Below, in pieces: positions 17,182-26,010 of a DNA stretch of 64,000 nt. The stretch comes from an uncultured Bacteroidales bacterium (GTDB lineage Bacteria > Bacteroidota > Bacteroidia > Bacteroidales > UBA932). Location of the stretch: assembly GCA_934726455.1 (NCBI GenBank), contig CAKVDS010000002.1:62001-126000 (forward strand), given 5' to 3'. Position numbers and translations under genes: made by a program. Under the pieces are notes generated by a model that was given only the letters and a program-made list of their open reading frames with translations, made no database searches and was not told the DNA's origin. Positions within the stretch are counted from its first letter, which is position 1; each line of letters starts with the position of its first letter.

Positions 17182-18072
17182 TCATAACTGGGAGGCAAGC
17201 CACCGGCCTATGAGACCCAGCCTCTTCTCAAGGACGGGAATGTCAAGGGCTGAGACCGTGTCGCTTGTCTTGTTGGTGTTCATAGTGATGCCGGAAGTGA
17301 ACATCACACACGGGATTCCGGCTTCAAGAAAACAGCGCTGATCGCTTATCTTGCGGTAGAAGAGATCGGTGAAAGTGTCGCTGCCATAATAATCATAACT
17401 AAGGTCAAGCCTGTCTTCGCGGTTGGCATTCTCGATGGAGAAGCGGTATTGGCCGCCCCCGAGAGCCAGCAGGTAGTCCGGCCTGTCCGCATGCACCGGC
17501 ACAAGCGAGGAGCCGAGAATGTCCAGATTGACCATCCGGACCATCGGATACTCGAAGCGGTACTTCGCAAGGAAGGCCGACGAGCCTGAAAGGCTGGCAT
17601 TGTGTCCGTCGAAAGCGACGAAGACCAGACCGGTCCTGCCTGTGCAGAGTTCAGGAAGGGAGCGCACAAGACTCAAGAGCGCGGCCACACCGGACGCATT
17701 AGAATCCGCCCCGGGATAAAAATCCGCTCCGAGAGTGCCGATCCCGTCATAATAGGCGCCGATGACTATATATTCCTCAAACCAGCCGGGAGTGACCCCG
17801 ACCACATTGTGTCCCGCTTTCCCGCCATAAACAAATGACTGCACCGATGTGCGCAGCCCGGCGTCGCGCATCTGCCGCAACAGATAGAATGCCACATCCT
17901 GGGAGCCGGCGCTGCCCATTCCCCTCCCCCCACGGAGCGAATCAGTAAGAAACATGAGTTCCTCCTCACAGCCGCTCACAGGGTGAGAGAATCCACGGGA
18001 CGTGGCAGCCCTCAAGGTCAGACAGCAGCACGCAAGGCACGAAAGGACAAGAAATTTGAATCCGGTTTCCAA
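17182..18072 (-). CDS. Secreted M28-fold protein lacking most zinc ligands (putative pseudo-peptidase)
   Basis: 296 residues with a signal peptide (FKFLVLSCLACCCLTLRAA). Only TTG 18070-18072 gives this signal peptide; no ATG or GTG fits before residue 40. The scaffold aligns well with M28 aminopeptidases: VIGAYYDG, YPGADSNASGVAALL, LVFVAFDGHNASLSGS, MVNLDILG, NKTSDT. Where M28 enzymes have His, Asp, Glu-Glu, Asp and His, this protein has Y107, S124, H157-N158, D184 and N269. Four ligand positions and the catalytic Glu are gone, so it is probably not a zinc aminopeptidase. A binding role is an inference. It is divergent from the TPR gene with only 35 bases between starts. Confidence 0.85.
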   Translation of the reverse strand: METGFKFLVLSCLACCCLTLRAATSRGFSHPVSGCEEELMFLTDSLRGGRGMGSAGSQDVAFYLLRQMRDAGLRTSVQSFVYGGKAGHNVVGVTPGWFEEYIVIGAYYDGIGTLGADFYPGADSNASGVAALLSLVRSLPELCTGRTGLVFVAFDGHNASLSGSSAFLAKYRFEYPMVRMVNLDILGSSLVPVHADRPDYLLALGGGQYRFSIENANREDRLDLSYDYYGSDTFTDLFYRKISDQRCFLEAGIPCVMFTSGITMNTNKTSDTVSALDIPVLEKRLGLIGRWLASQL

Positions 18073-18091
18073 TTCGGGTGCGATTATTGAT

Positions 18092-18107
18092 TATCTTTGC
18101 AAAGTTA
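18092..18107. promoter_or_regulatory. Abutting opposed -7 boxes between the M28-like and TPR genes
   Basis: TATCTTTG (plus, 18092-18099) is followed at once by the complement of TAACTTTG (minus, 18100-18107). The plus box serves the TPR gene, whose ATG is 8 bases away; the minus box serves the M28-like gene with a short leader. The two polymerases could not bind together. Confidence 0.6.
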
Positions 18108-20090
18108 ATGAAAAAGTCCGTTCTGACGACAATAATAGTGCTGCTGTCATGCGCAACTTCCGCTCTCGCCCAATACGATAAGGATGTATTCATGTGGAGG
18201 GGGCGGCAGGCTTTGTCTGACGGCAAATACGCCCAGGCCATAGAGAACTTCAATGTCCTCACCCGTCTGGACACCACAAGTTACTGGGGCTTCTTCTTCC
18301 GCGGCATAGCAAAATACAATCTCGGGGATCTGCGCGGAGCAGACACCGATTTCAGCACCTCGGTGCGCCTCAACCCGGTCTTCACCAACGGCTACCACTA
18401 CCTCGGCATCACAAAGAGCCGTTTCGGCGAATATGACGAAGCCTACAAGGACTTCCAGAAAGCTCTGGAACTGCGTCCCGGACAATACGGAATCTATTTT
18501 TCGAGAGGGGTGAACTCCTTCCTCGCCCAGAAGTTCCAGGACGCAGTGCAGGACTTCGACACCTATATAAAGAAAGAGCCCAAAGACCCGGCCGCATACC
18601 TCAACCGCGGAGCCTCGTACCTGTTCCTCAAAGACACGGTCAAGGCCCTGAGCGACTACGACCTCGCCATAAAGCTCGACCGCTTCGACCCGGAGGGCTA
18701 TATCCGCAGGGCGCGGGTACGCTCCGACCGCAAGGAGTTCAACGAAGCCCTTGCTGACCTGAACAAGGCCATAGAGCTTGACTCCAGCAGCACCTTCGCC
18801 TACTTCAACAGGGCGCTCATCAGATACGAACTGAAGGACTACAACAATGCCATGTCCGACCTCAACACTGTCCTGCGCCACGAGCCCGGCAACGCTCTGA
18901 CCCTATACAACAGAAGCCTCATATATGCTCAGGTCGGGGCCTACGAAGACGCACTCGAAGACATGGACCGCGTGATAGGCATCAACCCCGGCAATGTGCT
19001 CGCCCACTTCAACCGGGCGGCCATATTCATTGAGATGGGGCGGTGGAACGACGCCCTCCTGGACTATAACCGCGCGATAGAACTGTACCCGGACTTCGCC
19101 AAGGCCTACCTCAACCGGTCTTATGTGGAGAACATGCTCGGCAGGACCAGGGAATCGAAAGCGGATTACAAGACAGCCCAGAACAAGATCCGCGAGTACA
19201 AGGAGAAGAGCGGGAGCAGCGAATTCGCCGACACCACACGCAAATACAGTTCACTGCTCGCACTTGATGCCGATTTCGCGAAAAAAGACTTCGACAACGA
19301 ACTTCTGCAGCACAGGGACATAGACATCAGGCTGAGACCGCTGTACCGGTTCAACCTTGTACGTGAGAAAGCCGATGCAGGCTCCACCCTCATGAAGAAT
19401 TACGAAAACGCCCTGATCGACAGATTCGTGGACGCATCCCCTCTGCCTATGGCGATAGGTAATGGAAAAAGTGACGGAGAGCAGACCTATGTCTTCGCCT
19501 CAAGCGCCGAGGAATGTTTCGTCAAGGGTCTGCAGGAACTGCAGAACAAGCAGTTCAACGCGGCTCTGAGCTGGTTCGACAAGGCCGTGAACTCCGCCGG
19601 AGACAACGCTTCCAAAGACAAATACTCACGTTACTACAAGGCTTTCTATCTGATGAACAGAGGAGTGCTGAAAGCCGAGATGACGGATTTCATCGCCTCA
19701 CTGGAAGGAAGCGTACAGACCCTGTCCATGGACACCGAAGGAGCCGCGAGAGCAAGGGTCAACAGTCGCGTGGAGCGCAATTACGACTACTCGGAAGCCA
19801 TAGCGGACATCAGGGCTGCACTTGAGATACTGCCGGACATCCCGTACCTCTACTTCGATCTGGGCAATCTCGAATGTCTCTCGTCCCGGTTCGTCAGCGC
19901 CATCGAAAACTACGACACCGCCATAAAACTGTACCCGGACATGGGAGACGCCTACTTCAACCGGGGACTCGTGCTCATATACCTCAAGGACAACGAGAAA
20001 GGCTGCATCGACCTCTCACGGGCCGGGGAGCTCGGGGTGGCGGACGCCTATGGCGTGATATCCAAATACTGCAAGGATGAAAACAATTAA
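18108..20090 (+). CDS. Tetratricopeptide repeat protein, exported
   Basis: 660 residues from ATG 18108, with a signal peptide ending near SALAQ. From residue 20 to about 365 it is an unbroken array of roughly ten 34-residue TPRs (repeats of the type AYLNRGASYLFLKDTVKALSDYD), and more follow near the C-terminus after a less regular middle section. TPR superhelices scaffold protein complexes; an envelope-side role is inferred from the signal peptide. The stop overlaps the start of the next gene by 14 bases, so the two are translationally linked. Partner unknown. Confidence 0.9.
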   Translation: MKKSVLTTIIVLLSCATSALAQYDKDVFMWRGRQALSDGKYAQAIENFNVLTRLDTTSYWGFFFRGIAKYNLGDLRGADTDFSTSVRLNPVFTNGYHYLGITKSRFGEYDEAYKDFQKALELRPGQYGIYFSRGVNSFLAQKFQDAVQDFDTYIKKEPKDPAAYLNRGASYLFLKDTVKALSDYDLAIKLDRFDPEGYIRRARVRSDRKEFNEALADLNKAIELDSSSTFAYFNRALIRYELKDYNNAMSDLNTVLRHEPGNALTLYNRSLIYAQVGAYEDALEDMDRVIGINPGNVLAHFNRAAIFIEMGRWNDALLDYNRAIELYPDFAKAYLNRSYVENMLGRTRESKADYKTAQNKIREYKEKSGSSEFADTTRKYSSLLALDADFAKKDFDNELLQHRDIDIRLRPLYRFNLVREKADAGSTLMKNYENALIDRFVDASPLPMAIGNGKSDGEQTYVFASSAEECFVKGLQELQNKQFNAALSWFDKAVNSAGDNASKDKYSRYYKAFYLMNRGVLKAEMTDFIASLEGSVQTLSMDTEGAARARVNSRVERNYDYSEAIADIRAALEILPDIPYLYFDLGNLECLSSRFVSAIENYDTAIKLYPDMGDAYFNRGLVLIYLKDNEKGCIDLSRAGELGVADAYGVISKYCKDENN

Positions 20091-20877
20091 GTTCAAGTCC
20101 CTCTCCTCCGGAAGCTGCGGCAACTGCTACTTTCTCGGGATATTCAGTGAGAAGGACTGCGAATGCTCCATAATCATAGATGCCGGAGTCAGCACAAGAC
20201 GCCTGACCAGAGAGCTCAAAGCGGACGGTGTGTCCACGGACAGCATAGGAGCGATACTCATCACCCACAATCATCTGGACCACGTGCGCTCGCTGGGATC
20301 GCTGTGCAAGCACCTCCACAAGCCGGTATGGTCCACTCCGACACTCTTGAACGCCATGTCCGCCAGGATGACCGTGCAAGGCCAGCTCAACGGGTGCCGC
20401 CGCGACCTGGAGGAAGGTTGGAACGTGATAGTGCCCGGAAGAATAGAGGCCCGGTACTTTGAAGTGCCCCATGACGCAAAACAGACGGTCGGTTACGCCA
20501 TCAGGCTTGACGGATTCAACTTCGTGATCATGACAGACACCGGCAGAGTGACCGCCGAGGCTTCAGAACTTGCAAAAGAGGCGGCATGCGTAGTCATTGA
20601 ATCCAACTACGACCCCGAGATGCTCAGCCACAGCTCCTACCCGGAAGAGTTGCGCAGACGCATACGCAACGGACATGGTCACCTCTCCAATGAAGAATGC
20701 GCCCGGGCTGTCGCTGACTTCGCCCACGAAGGGCTGCACAATGTTTTCCTCTGCCACAGAAGCGAGCACAACAACACCGCGCAACTGGCCTTCGACTGCA
20801 CCCGCAAGGTGCTGGATCCGTCCATAAGGCTTGTGGTGCTGCCGCGCATGAGCGCCTCCCCGATGTTCGATTTGTAA
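20077..20877 (+). CDS. Metallo-beta-lactamase-fold hydrolase, WalJ/YycJ-like
   Basis: 266 residues. The metal-binding motif THNHLDH (near 67-73) and later His/Asp positions (VPHDAK, IMTDTG, CHRSEHNN) match the YycJ/WalJ branch of the metallo-beta-lactamase fold. The N-terminus KFKSLSSGSCGNCYFL is typical. WalJ-type proteins are thought to be nucleases linked to cell-wall stress and DNA repair; exact activity is not proven. It overlaps the TPR gene by 14 bases. Confidence 0.85.
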   Translation: MKTIKFKSLSSGSCGNCYFLGIFSEKDCECSIIIDAGVSTRRLTRELKADGVSTDSIGAILITHNHLDHVRSLGSLCKHLHKPVWSTPTLLNAMSARMTVQGQLNGCRRDLEEGWNVIVPGRIEARYFEVPHDAKQTVGYAIRLDGFNFVIMTDTGRVTAEASELAKEAACVVIESNYDPEMLSHSSYPEELRRRIRNGHGHLSNEECARAVADFAHEGLHNVFLCHRSEHNNTAQLAFDCTRKVLDPSIRLVVLPRMSASPMFDL

Positions 20878-20885
20878 TTTATTGC

Positions 20886-20893
20886 TACCTTTG
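20886..20893 (+). promoter_or_regulatory. -7 box of the ABC exporter operon
   Basis: TACCTTTG, 8 bases before the ATG of the ABC exporter and 8 after the preceding stop. Confidence 0.5.
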
Positions 20894-20901
20894 CCAGTCT
20901 T

Positions 20902-22731
20902 ATGAAAGAATTCTGGAAAATACTCAAGCGCTACGTCGCTCCGTACAAAAAATATGTGGCGGGCTCCATCGTGATGAACATCCTCTCCGCGGTGTTCAAC
21001 GTGTTCTCGTTCTCGCTTCTCATCCCTATTCTCCAGATTCTCTTCAATGTCGGGGATCAGACATACGAATTCATCCCCTGGCACAGGGGCATGCCTTTCA
21101 ACGAGATCACGAACAACGCATACTTCTATGTCTCCAGTTTCGTTGAGGCCTCCGGAGCGAGCCGGGTCCTGCTGATGCTCTGCCTCGTGTTCTGCGCCAT
21201 TGTACTGGTCAAGACAGCCTGCTACTTCGGGGCGGCCGCCGTCATGGTGCCGATCCGCACCGGAGTGGTCAAGGACATGAGGGTACAGATATATGACAAG
21301 ATCCTCTCCCTTCCTCTGGGATTCTTCAGCCAGGAGCGCAAGGGAGACATAATAGCAAGGATCAGCGGCGACGTCCAGGAAGTGGAGAACTCAATTTCCA
21401 GCACCATCGAGATGCTGATAAAGAACCCGATACTCATAATCATATACCTCGGGGTGCTGTGCCGCATGTCATGGGAGCTGACCCTCTTCACCGTACTGTT
21501 CGCTCCCGCGATGATAGGCGTCATGAGCCTCATCGGACGCAAGCTCAAGGCCCAGTCCATAGAGGCGCAGCGCTACTGGAGCGACACGATGAGTCAGGTC
21601 GAAGAAACCCTCGGCGGGCTGAGGGTCATCAAAGCCTTCCTCGCCGAAAAGAAGATGTCCGCCCGGTTCGAGCAGGTCACGGAAGCGATGCGCAGCAAAA
21701 ACACACGGGTCGCCATACGCCAGTCCAGCGCCCACCCGGTGAGCGAGCTTCTCGGTTCGGTGATGATCGCCATAGTGCTATGGTTCGGCGGCACCCTGAT
21801 TCTGGGCGAGCATGCAGTGATAGACGCTCCTTCATTCATGGCATATATGGCCATACTCTACAGCGTCATCCAGCCTATCAAAGACCTCTCGAAAGCAGCC
21901 TACGGCATCCCCAAGGGTCTTGCGTCAATGGAGAGGATCAATGTGATACTTGATGCGAAGAACGACATAGCAGAACCGGCCAGTCCTGTAAGCATCAAAT
22001 CATTCAACTCCGGGATCGAATTCAGGGACGTACATTTCAGATATGAAAGCGGCAGGGAGATCCTGCACGGCATCAATCTCACGATACCGAAAGGCCACAA
22101 TGTGGCCATAGTCGGGGCAAGCGGCGCGGGAAAATCCACACTTGTAGACCTCATCCCCCGTTTTTATGACCCGGGCGAAGGCAGCATCCGCATCGACGGC
22201 ATCGACATCAGGGATGTCAGCACCAGGGATCTGCGCGCCCTGATGGGCAATGTCAACCAGGACCCTATTCTTTTCAACGATACCATATTCAACAACATCG
22301 CCTTCGGAGTGGAGAACGCCACGATGGAGCAGGTGGTGGCTGCGGCGAAGATCGCCAACGCACACGAGTTCATCATCACAAAACCGGAAGGATATGACAC
22401 CTGCATCGGAGACCGCGGCGTGATGCTCTCGGGCGGACAGCGCCAGCGCATCAGCATCGCGAGGGCAATCCTCAAGAATCCGCCGATCCTCATTCTCGAT
22501 GAAGCCACAGCCTCTCTGGACACTGAATCAGAAAGGATGGTCCAGGACGCTCTGGATTACCTCATGAGCAACCGCACCACCATATCCATAGCCCACAGGC
22601 TCAGCACAGTAAAAAAGGCGGACGAGATAATAGTGATGAACGAGGGCCGCATCGTGGAGAGAGGAAGCCACGACGAGCTCATCGCGCTGGACGGTTATTA
22701 TAGAAAACTCTATGAAATGCAGACTTTGTAA
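20902..22731 (+). CDS. ABC exporter, MsbA-like (fused membrane and ATPase domains)
   Basis: 609 residues. An N-terminal six-helix membrane domain (about 15-330) is fused to an ATPase domain (about 365-605) with Walker A VGASGAGKSTLVD, Q-loop NQDPILFND, signature LSGGQRQRISIARA, Walker B ILILDEATASLD and H-loop AHRL. This is the type IV exporter fold of MsbA, LmrA and lipid A or glycolipid flippases. As a half-transporter it works as a dimer. MsbA itself is plausible, but Bacteroidota carry several paralogues. The VanZ-like gene starts 20 bases before its stop. Confidence 0.9.
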   Translation: MKEFWKILKRYVAPYKKYVAGSIVMNILSAVFNVFSFSLLIPILQILFNVGDQTYEFIPWHRGMPFNEITNNAYFYVSSFVEASGASRVLLMLCLVFCAIVLVKTACYFGAAAVMVPIRTGVVKDMRVQIYDKILSLPLGFFSQERKGDIIARISGDVQEVENSISSTIEMLIKNPILIIIYLGVLCRMSWELTLFTVLFAPAMIGVMSLIGRKLKAQSIEAQRYWSDTMSQVEETLGGLRVIKAFLAEKKMSARFEQVTEAMRSKNTRVAIRQSSAHPVSELLGSVMIAIVLWFGGTLILGEHAVIDAPSFMAYMAILYSVIQPIKDLSKAAYGIPKGLASMERINVILDAKNDIAEPASPVSIKSFNSGIEFRDVHFRYESGREILHGINLTIPKGHNVAIVGASGAGKSTLVDLIPRFYDPGEGSIRIDGIDIRDVSTRDLRALMGNVNQDPILFNDTIFNNIAFGVENATMEQVVAAAKIANAHEFIITKPEGYDTCIGDRGVMLSGGQRQRISIARAILKNPPILILDEATASLDTESERMVQDALDYLMSNRTTISIAHRLSTVKKADEIIVMNEGRIVERGSHDELIALDGYYRKLYEMQTL

Positions 22732-23119
22732 CGTATTCAGGATTCTGCTCCTTGTCTATCTGGCGGGAGTGGCGTACCTGTGTTTCGGCAACTTCAACGA
22801 CCTGCCTGACATCCAGAAAACCTTGTTCGGAATACCGATGGACAAGGTTGTCCACTTCGGGATGTTCTTCCCTGCCCCGCTGATAGGGTTCTTTGCATTC
22901 AACAAGGAGCCGCTCTCTCCGGGCAAGGCGGCAGTCACCCTGCTTTGCATCTGCTCGATGGCCTGCGTCTTTGCCGGGCTGACCGAGATCATCCAGGGCA
23001 CGCTGCCATACAGAAGCGAAGACATAAAAGATTTCGAGGCTGATTGTCTGGCCATAGGCATATCCACAGTGACCGTATTCATAATCAATCTCTGCCGATA
23101 CAAAAAGGCCTCAAGATGA
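22712..23119 (+). CDS. VanZ-like membrane protein
   Basis: 135 residues with four hydrophobic segments and the motif MDKVVHFGMFFPAPLIGF typical of VanZ-like proteins. VanZ confers low-level teicoplanin resistance in enterococci; chromosomal homologues have no settled function. It overlaps the ABC exporter by 20 bases and the amidase start by the tetranucleotide ATGA, so the three genes are a translationally coupled unit, possibly for envelope building. Confidence 0.8.
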   Translation: MKCRLCNVFRILLLVYLAGVAYLCFGNFNDLPDIQKTLFGIPMDKVVHFGMFFPAPLIGFFAFNKEPLSPGKAAVTLLCICSMACVFAGLTEIIQGTLPYRSEDIKDFEADCLAIGISTVTVFIINLCRYKKASR

Positions 23120-26010
23120 AGCGGATCTCATATCTGACACTACTGTTGGCACTCATCTGCATGACAGACGCCATGGCCGCCCCGAGGGCAAGAGACTTCA
23201 GACCGATCTGCGACACGCTGCGCGTGAGGCTTCTCGCACACACCGGAGTAGACCAGAAACTGAAAGTCAACAAGGTCATCGCCCGAGGCTCCGATCTCGA
23301 CATATATTTCTCCCCTGAACTTTCATATTACCCGTGGTACGAAGGTGACCTGGACTGGTTCCTCCGGGAACTCCGCTCGGAGATGGGCGGACTCGGCGGG
23401 AAATGGGGCGTAGGCGAAATCTTCACGAACCGCTATCGCCTCCAGGATCTTGTCCTCCCCCGTGAGGGAAACGACGGGAAGCCCTCTGCTTACTCCAGAA
23501 GCATACCTGACCCCAAAAAGACAGATCCGGGATTCGTGCGCAGGGTCGGAATGCGCAGATACGACAAAGGACTGGACGGAAGATACATAGCCCTGTGGCA
23601 GAGCCACGGGAGATACTATGACGAGACCCGTGACATGTGGATGTGGCAGAGAGCCCCGCTGCACCGGACCGTGGAGGACATGCTGACAGAGAGTTTTGTG
23701 ATTCCTTTCCTCATTCCGATGCTGGAGAACGCCGGCGCCTATGTCATGACCCCGAGAGAGAGGGACATCCAGAAACTTGAGTTCATCGTGGACAACGACC
23801 CCGCTTTCATCAGGAACGGGCATGACCCGCTTGTGCGGAAAAGCGGAGAGTACACGGAAAAAGGAGAATGGACCCCGGCCGGGGAAGGCTTCGCAGACCT
23901 CAAAGAAGTCTACTCATTCTCCGACACCCCCTTCAAGGCCGGGACTGCACGCAGCGCCGCATGCTCGGGAGAGAAAGTCGATGCGGTGGCCAGATGGGCA
24001 GTGGACATGGACAAGAGAGGTGAATATGCCGTATATGTGGCTTACAAGACCCTAGACAACAGTTGCCCGGAAGCGCACTACACGGTCAGGCACCTCGGGG
24101 GAAAGACCGAGTTCACGGTCAACCAGAAAAGGGGCGGCGGCACATGGGTATATCTCGGGACGTTCGAATTCGCTCCAGATTCCCCGGCATGGGTGAGCCT
24201 CGACAACAGAGGCAAAGAAGGATATGTTGTCACCGCCGATGCAGTCAAGATAGGCGGAGGAATGGGCAAACTTGAGCGCGGAGGCAGGACATCCGGCATG
24301 GCGAGCTCCGCTGAGGGCGCACACTACTGGATGCAATGGGCAGGTGCCGACAGCACAATCACCCGGAACTGGAGCACGGACTACACCAATGACTTCGCCT
24401 CCCGAGGCAAATGGACGGCCATGATGACAGAGCAGAAAGGCATCCCGTTCGATCTGGCCCTCGCGTTCCACACGGACGCGGGAGTTGCGCAGGCCGACAC
24501 GACCATCGGGACACTCGCCATATACACCCTCAGAAACGACGGAGAAAGGGAGTTCTCCGACGGGAGGGACAGAATCATCAGCAGGCTTCTCTGTGACTAC
24601 GTGCAAAGTCAAGTGGTCAACGACATACGCTCCGACTTCAACCCGGACTGGACCAGACGCGGCATCTGGGACAAGAGCTACAGCGAGTGCCGCACCCCGG
24701 GGATACCGGCGATGATCCTTGAGTTGCTGAGTCACCAGAATTTCGAGGACATGAAATACGGACTTGACCCCTCTTTCCGTTTCGATGTCTGCCGTGCTGT
24801 CTACAAGGGCATGCTCAAGACATTGAGCGAATATTACGGATGCCCGTATATGGTGCAGCCTCTGCCTGTACACGGCTTCAGCGCCACATTCGCTCCGGAC
24901 GGGGACAAGGTCAGACTGGAATGGAAGCCCACAGAAGATCCCAAGGAACCCACGGCCACAAGCGAGGGCTATATCATCTATACACGCAAGGACGGCGGGG
25001 CGTTCAACTCCGGAGTCCGCACGCGGGACACTCACATCGAACTCCCGGTCGAACGCGGGCACATCTACAGCTACAAGGTCGAAGCCTATAATGACGGCGG
25101 ACGGAGTTTCCCGTCTGAGATCCTCTCGGCCGGTCTTCCGGAAGAGTCTACAGGCAAAGACACAGTGCTGATAGTCAACAACTTCTACAAAGTCTCCGCC
25201 CCGGCGTGGATCGACGGGGAGCAGTATGCCGGATTTGAAAGCCGCAAAGACGGCGGAGTCCCGTATATCAGGGACATAAGCTATATAGGAGAAAACTACG
25301 AGTTTGACCGCAGCCTGGAGTTCATCGACAATGACTGGCCGGGCTTCGGAGCGAGCCACGAAGACAGGGCCGGAGAGATGATAGCCGGCAACACCTTCGA
25401 CTACCCGTATGTCCATGGAAAAGCCCTCATGAAACTCGGACATCCGTTCTTCTCCATGTCAAAAGAGGCATTCTGCACCGGAACAGCCAGAGCTGAATTC
25501 ATAGACCTCATCTGCGGCAAGCAGGGAGGGGAGAAATATCCGGTATTCCCGGATGAACTCCAGGACACTCTGGCGGCCAGGCTGCAGGAAGGAAGCAACC
25601 TGCTTCTGTCCGGGGCGGACATAGCCTCTGACGGAGACGTCAAGTCCAGAGACTTCGCATCAACGATGCTCGGATACAAACTGAGCACCCCGAGCGGCAG
25701 CAGAGGCGGCTATATAGGAGGCATGCCCTACTCCAACGAACTCAACGAGGAAATCTACTGCGTGGAGAACCCTGACGGCATATTCCCGTCAAGAAAAGGA
25801 GCCGGAGTGTGGCTGCGTTATCCACGTGCTTCCTACGCCGCGGCAACTTATTTCACTGCCAAGGGATACAAGGTCGCAGCTCTCGCAGTCCCTCTGGAGA
25901 CGCTGCTCCGGGAAGAAGACAGGATAGAACTGTTTTCTACTGTCTCAAAATACTTTGACGGGGGCGCCGAACCAGTTTACCATCATCAGGTAAATCAGTC
26001 CCGAGATTAG
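23116..26010 (+). CDS. Secreted N-acetylmuramoyl-L-alanine amidase-like protein with inserted golvesin-like domain
   Basis: 964 residues from ATG 23116 (ATGA overlap with VanZ), with a signal peptide ending near AMAA. The amidase_3 pattern is split. The first zinc His is H164 (WQSHGRYYD), then HRTVEDML and VMTPRERD. A beta domain with golvesin-type features follows (about 265-380: EYAVYVAYK, TWVYLGTFEF, VVTADAVKIGGG). The amidase resumes with H452 (AFHTDAG) and E536 (MILELLSHQNFED). A fibronectin-III-like domain spans about 593-675, then a C-terminal domain of about 290 residues I do not recognise. Such proteins are often labelled xanthan lyase, but the residues point to peptidoglycan hydrolysis. 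Its 3' end overlaps the PiT gene by 66 bases. Confidence 0.8.
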   Translation: MKRISYLTLLLALICMTDAMAAPRARDFRPICDTLRVRLLAHTGVDQKLKVNKVIARGSDLDIYFSPELSYYPWYEGDLDWFLRELRSEMGGLGGKWGVGEIFTNRYRLQDLVLPREGNDGKPSAYSRSIPDPKKTDPGFVRRVGMRRYDKGLDGRYIALWQSHGRYYDETRDMWMWQRAPLHRTVEDMLTESFVIPFLIPMLENAGAYVMTPRERDIQKLEFIVDNDPAFIRNGHDPLVRKSGEYTEKGEWTPAGEGFADLKEVYSFSDTPFKAGTARSAACSGEKVDAVARWAVDMDKRGEYAVYVAYKTLDNSCPEAHYTVRHLGGKTEFTVNQKRGGGTWVYLGTFEFAPDSPAWVSLDNRGKEGYVVTADAVKIGGGMGKLERGGRTSGMASSAEGAHYWMQWAGADSTITRNWSTDYTNDFASRGKWTAMMTEQKGIPFDLALAFHTDAGVAQADTTIGTLAIYTLRNDGEREFSDGRDRIISRLLCDYVQSQVVNDIRSDFNPDWTRRGIWDKSYSECRTPGIPAMILELLSHQNFEDMKYGLDPSFRFDVCRAVYKGMLKTLSEYYGCPYMVQPLPVHGFSATFAPDGDKVRLEWKPTEDPKEPTATSEGYIIYTRKDGGAFNSGVRTRDTHIELPVERGHIYSYKVEAYNDGGRSFPSEILSAGLPEESTGKDTVLIVNNFYKVSAPAWIDGEQYAGFESRKDGGVPYIRDISYIGENYEFDRSLEFIDNDWPGFGASHEDRAGEMIAGNTFDYPYVHGKALMKLGHPFFSMSKEAFCTGTARAEFIDLICGKQGGEKYPVFPDELQDTLAARLQEGSNLLLSGADIASDGDVKSRDFASTMLGYKLSTPSGSRGGYIGGMPYSNELNEEIYCVENPDGIFPSRKGAGVWLRYPRASYAAATYFTAKGYKVAALAVPLETLLREEDRIELFSTVSKYFDGGAEPVYHHQVNQSRD

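Noticed and set aside
18160..20050. Possible tandem DNA repeats
   Set aside because: The periodicity is at protein level (TPR motifs); the DNA copies are too diverged to be a tandem repeat.
24052..25443. 463-codon open frame on the minus strand
   Set aside because: Lies wholly antisense to the amidase gene; its translation has no recognisable motif or domain pattern. It reflects GC-rich third positions.
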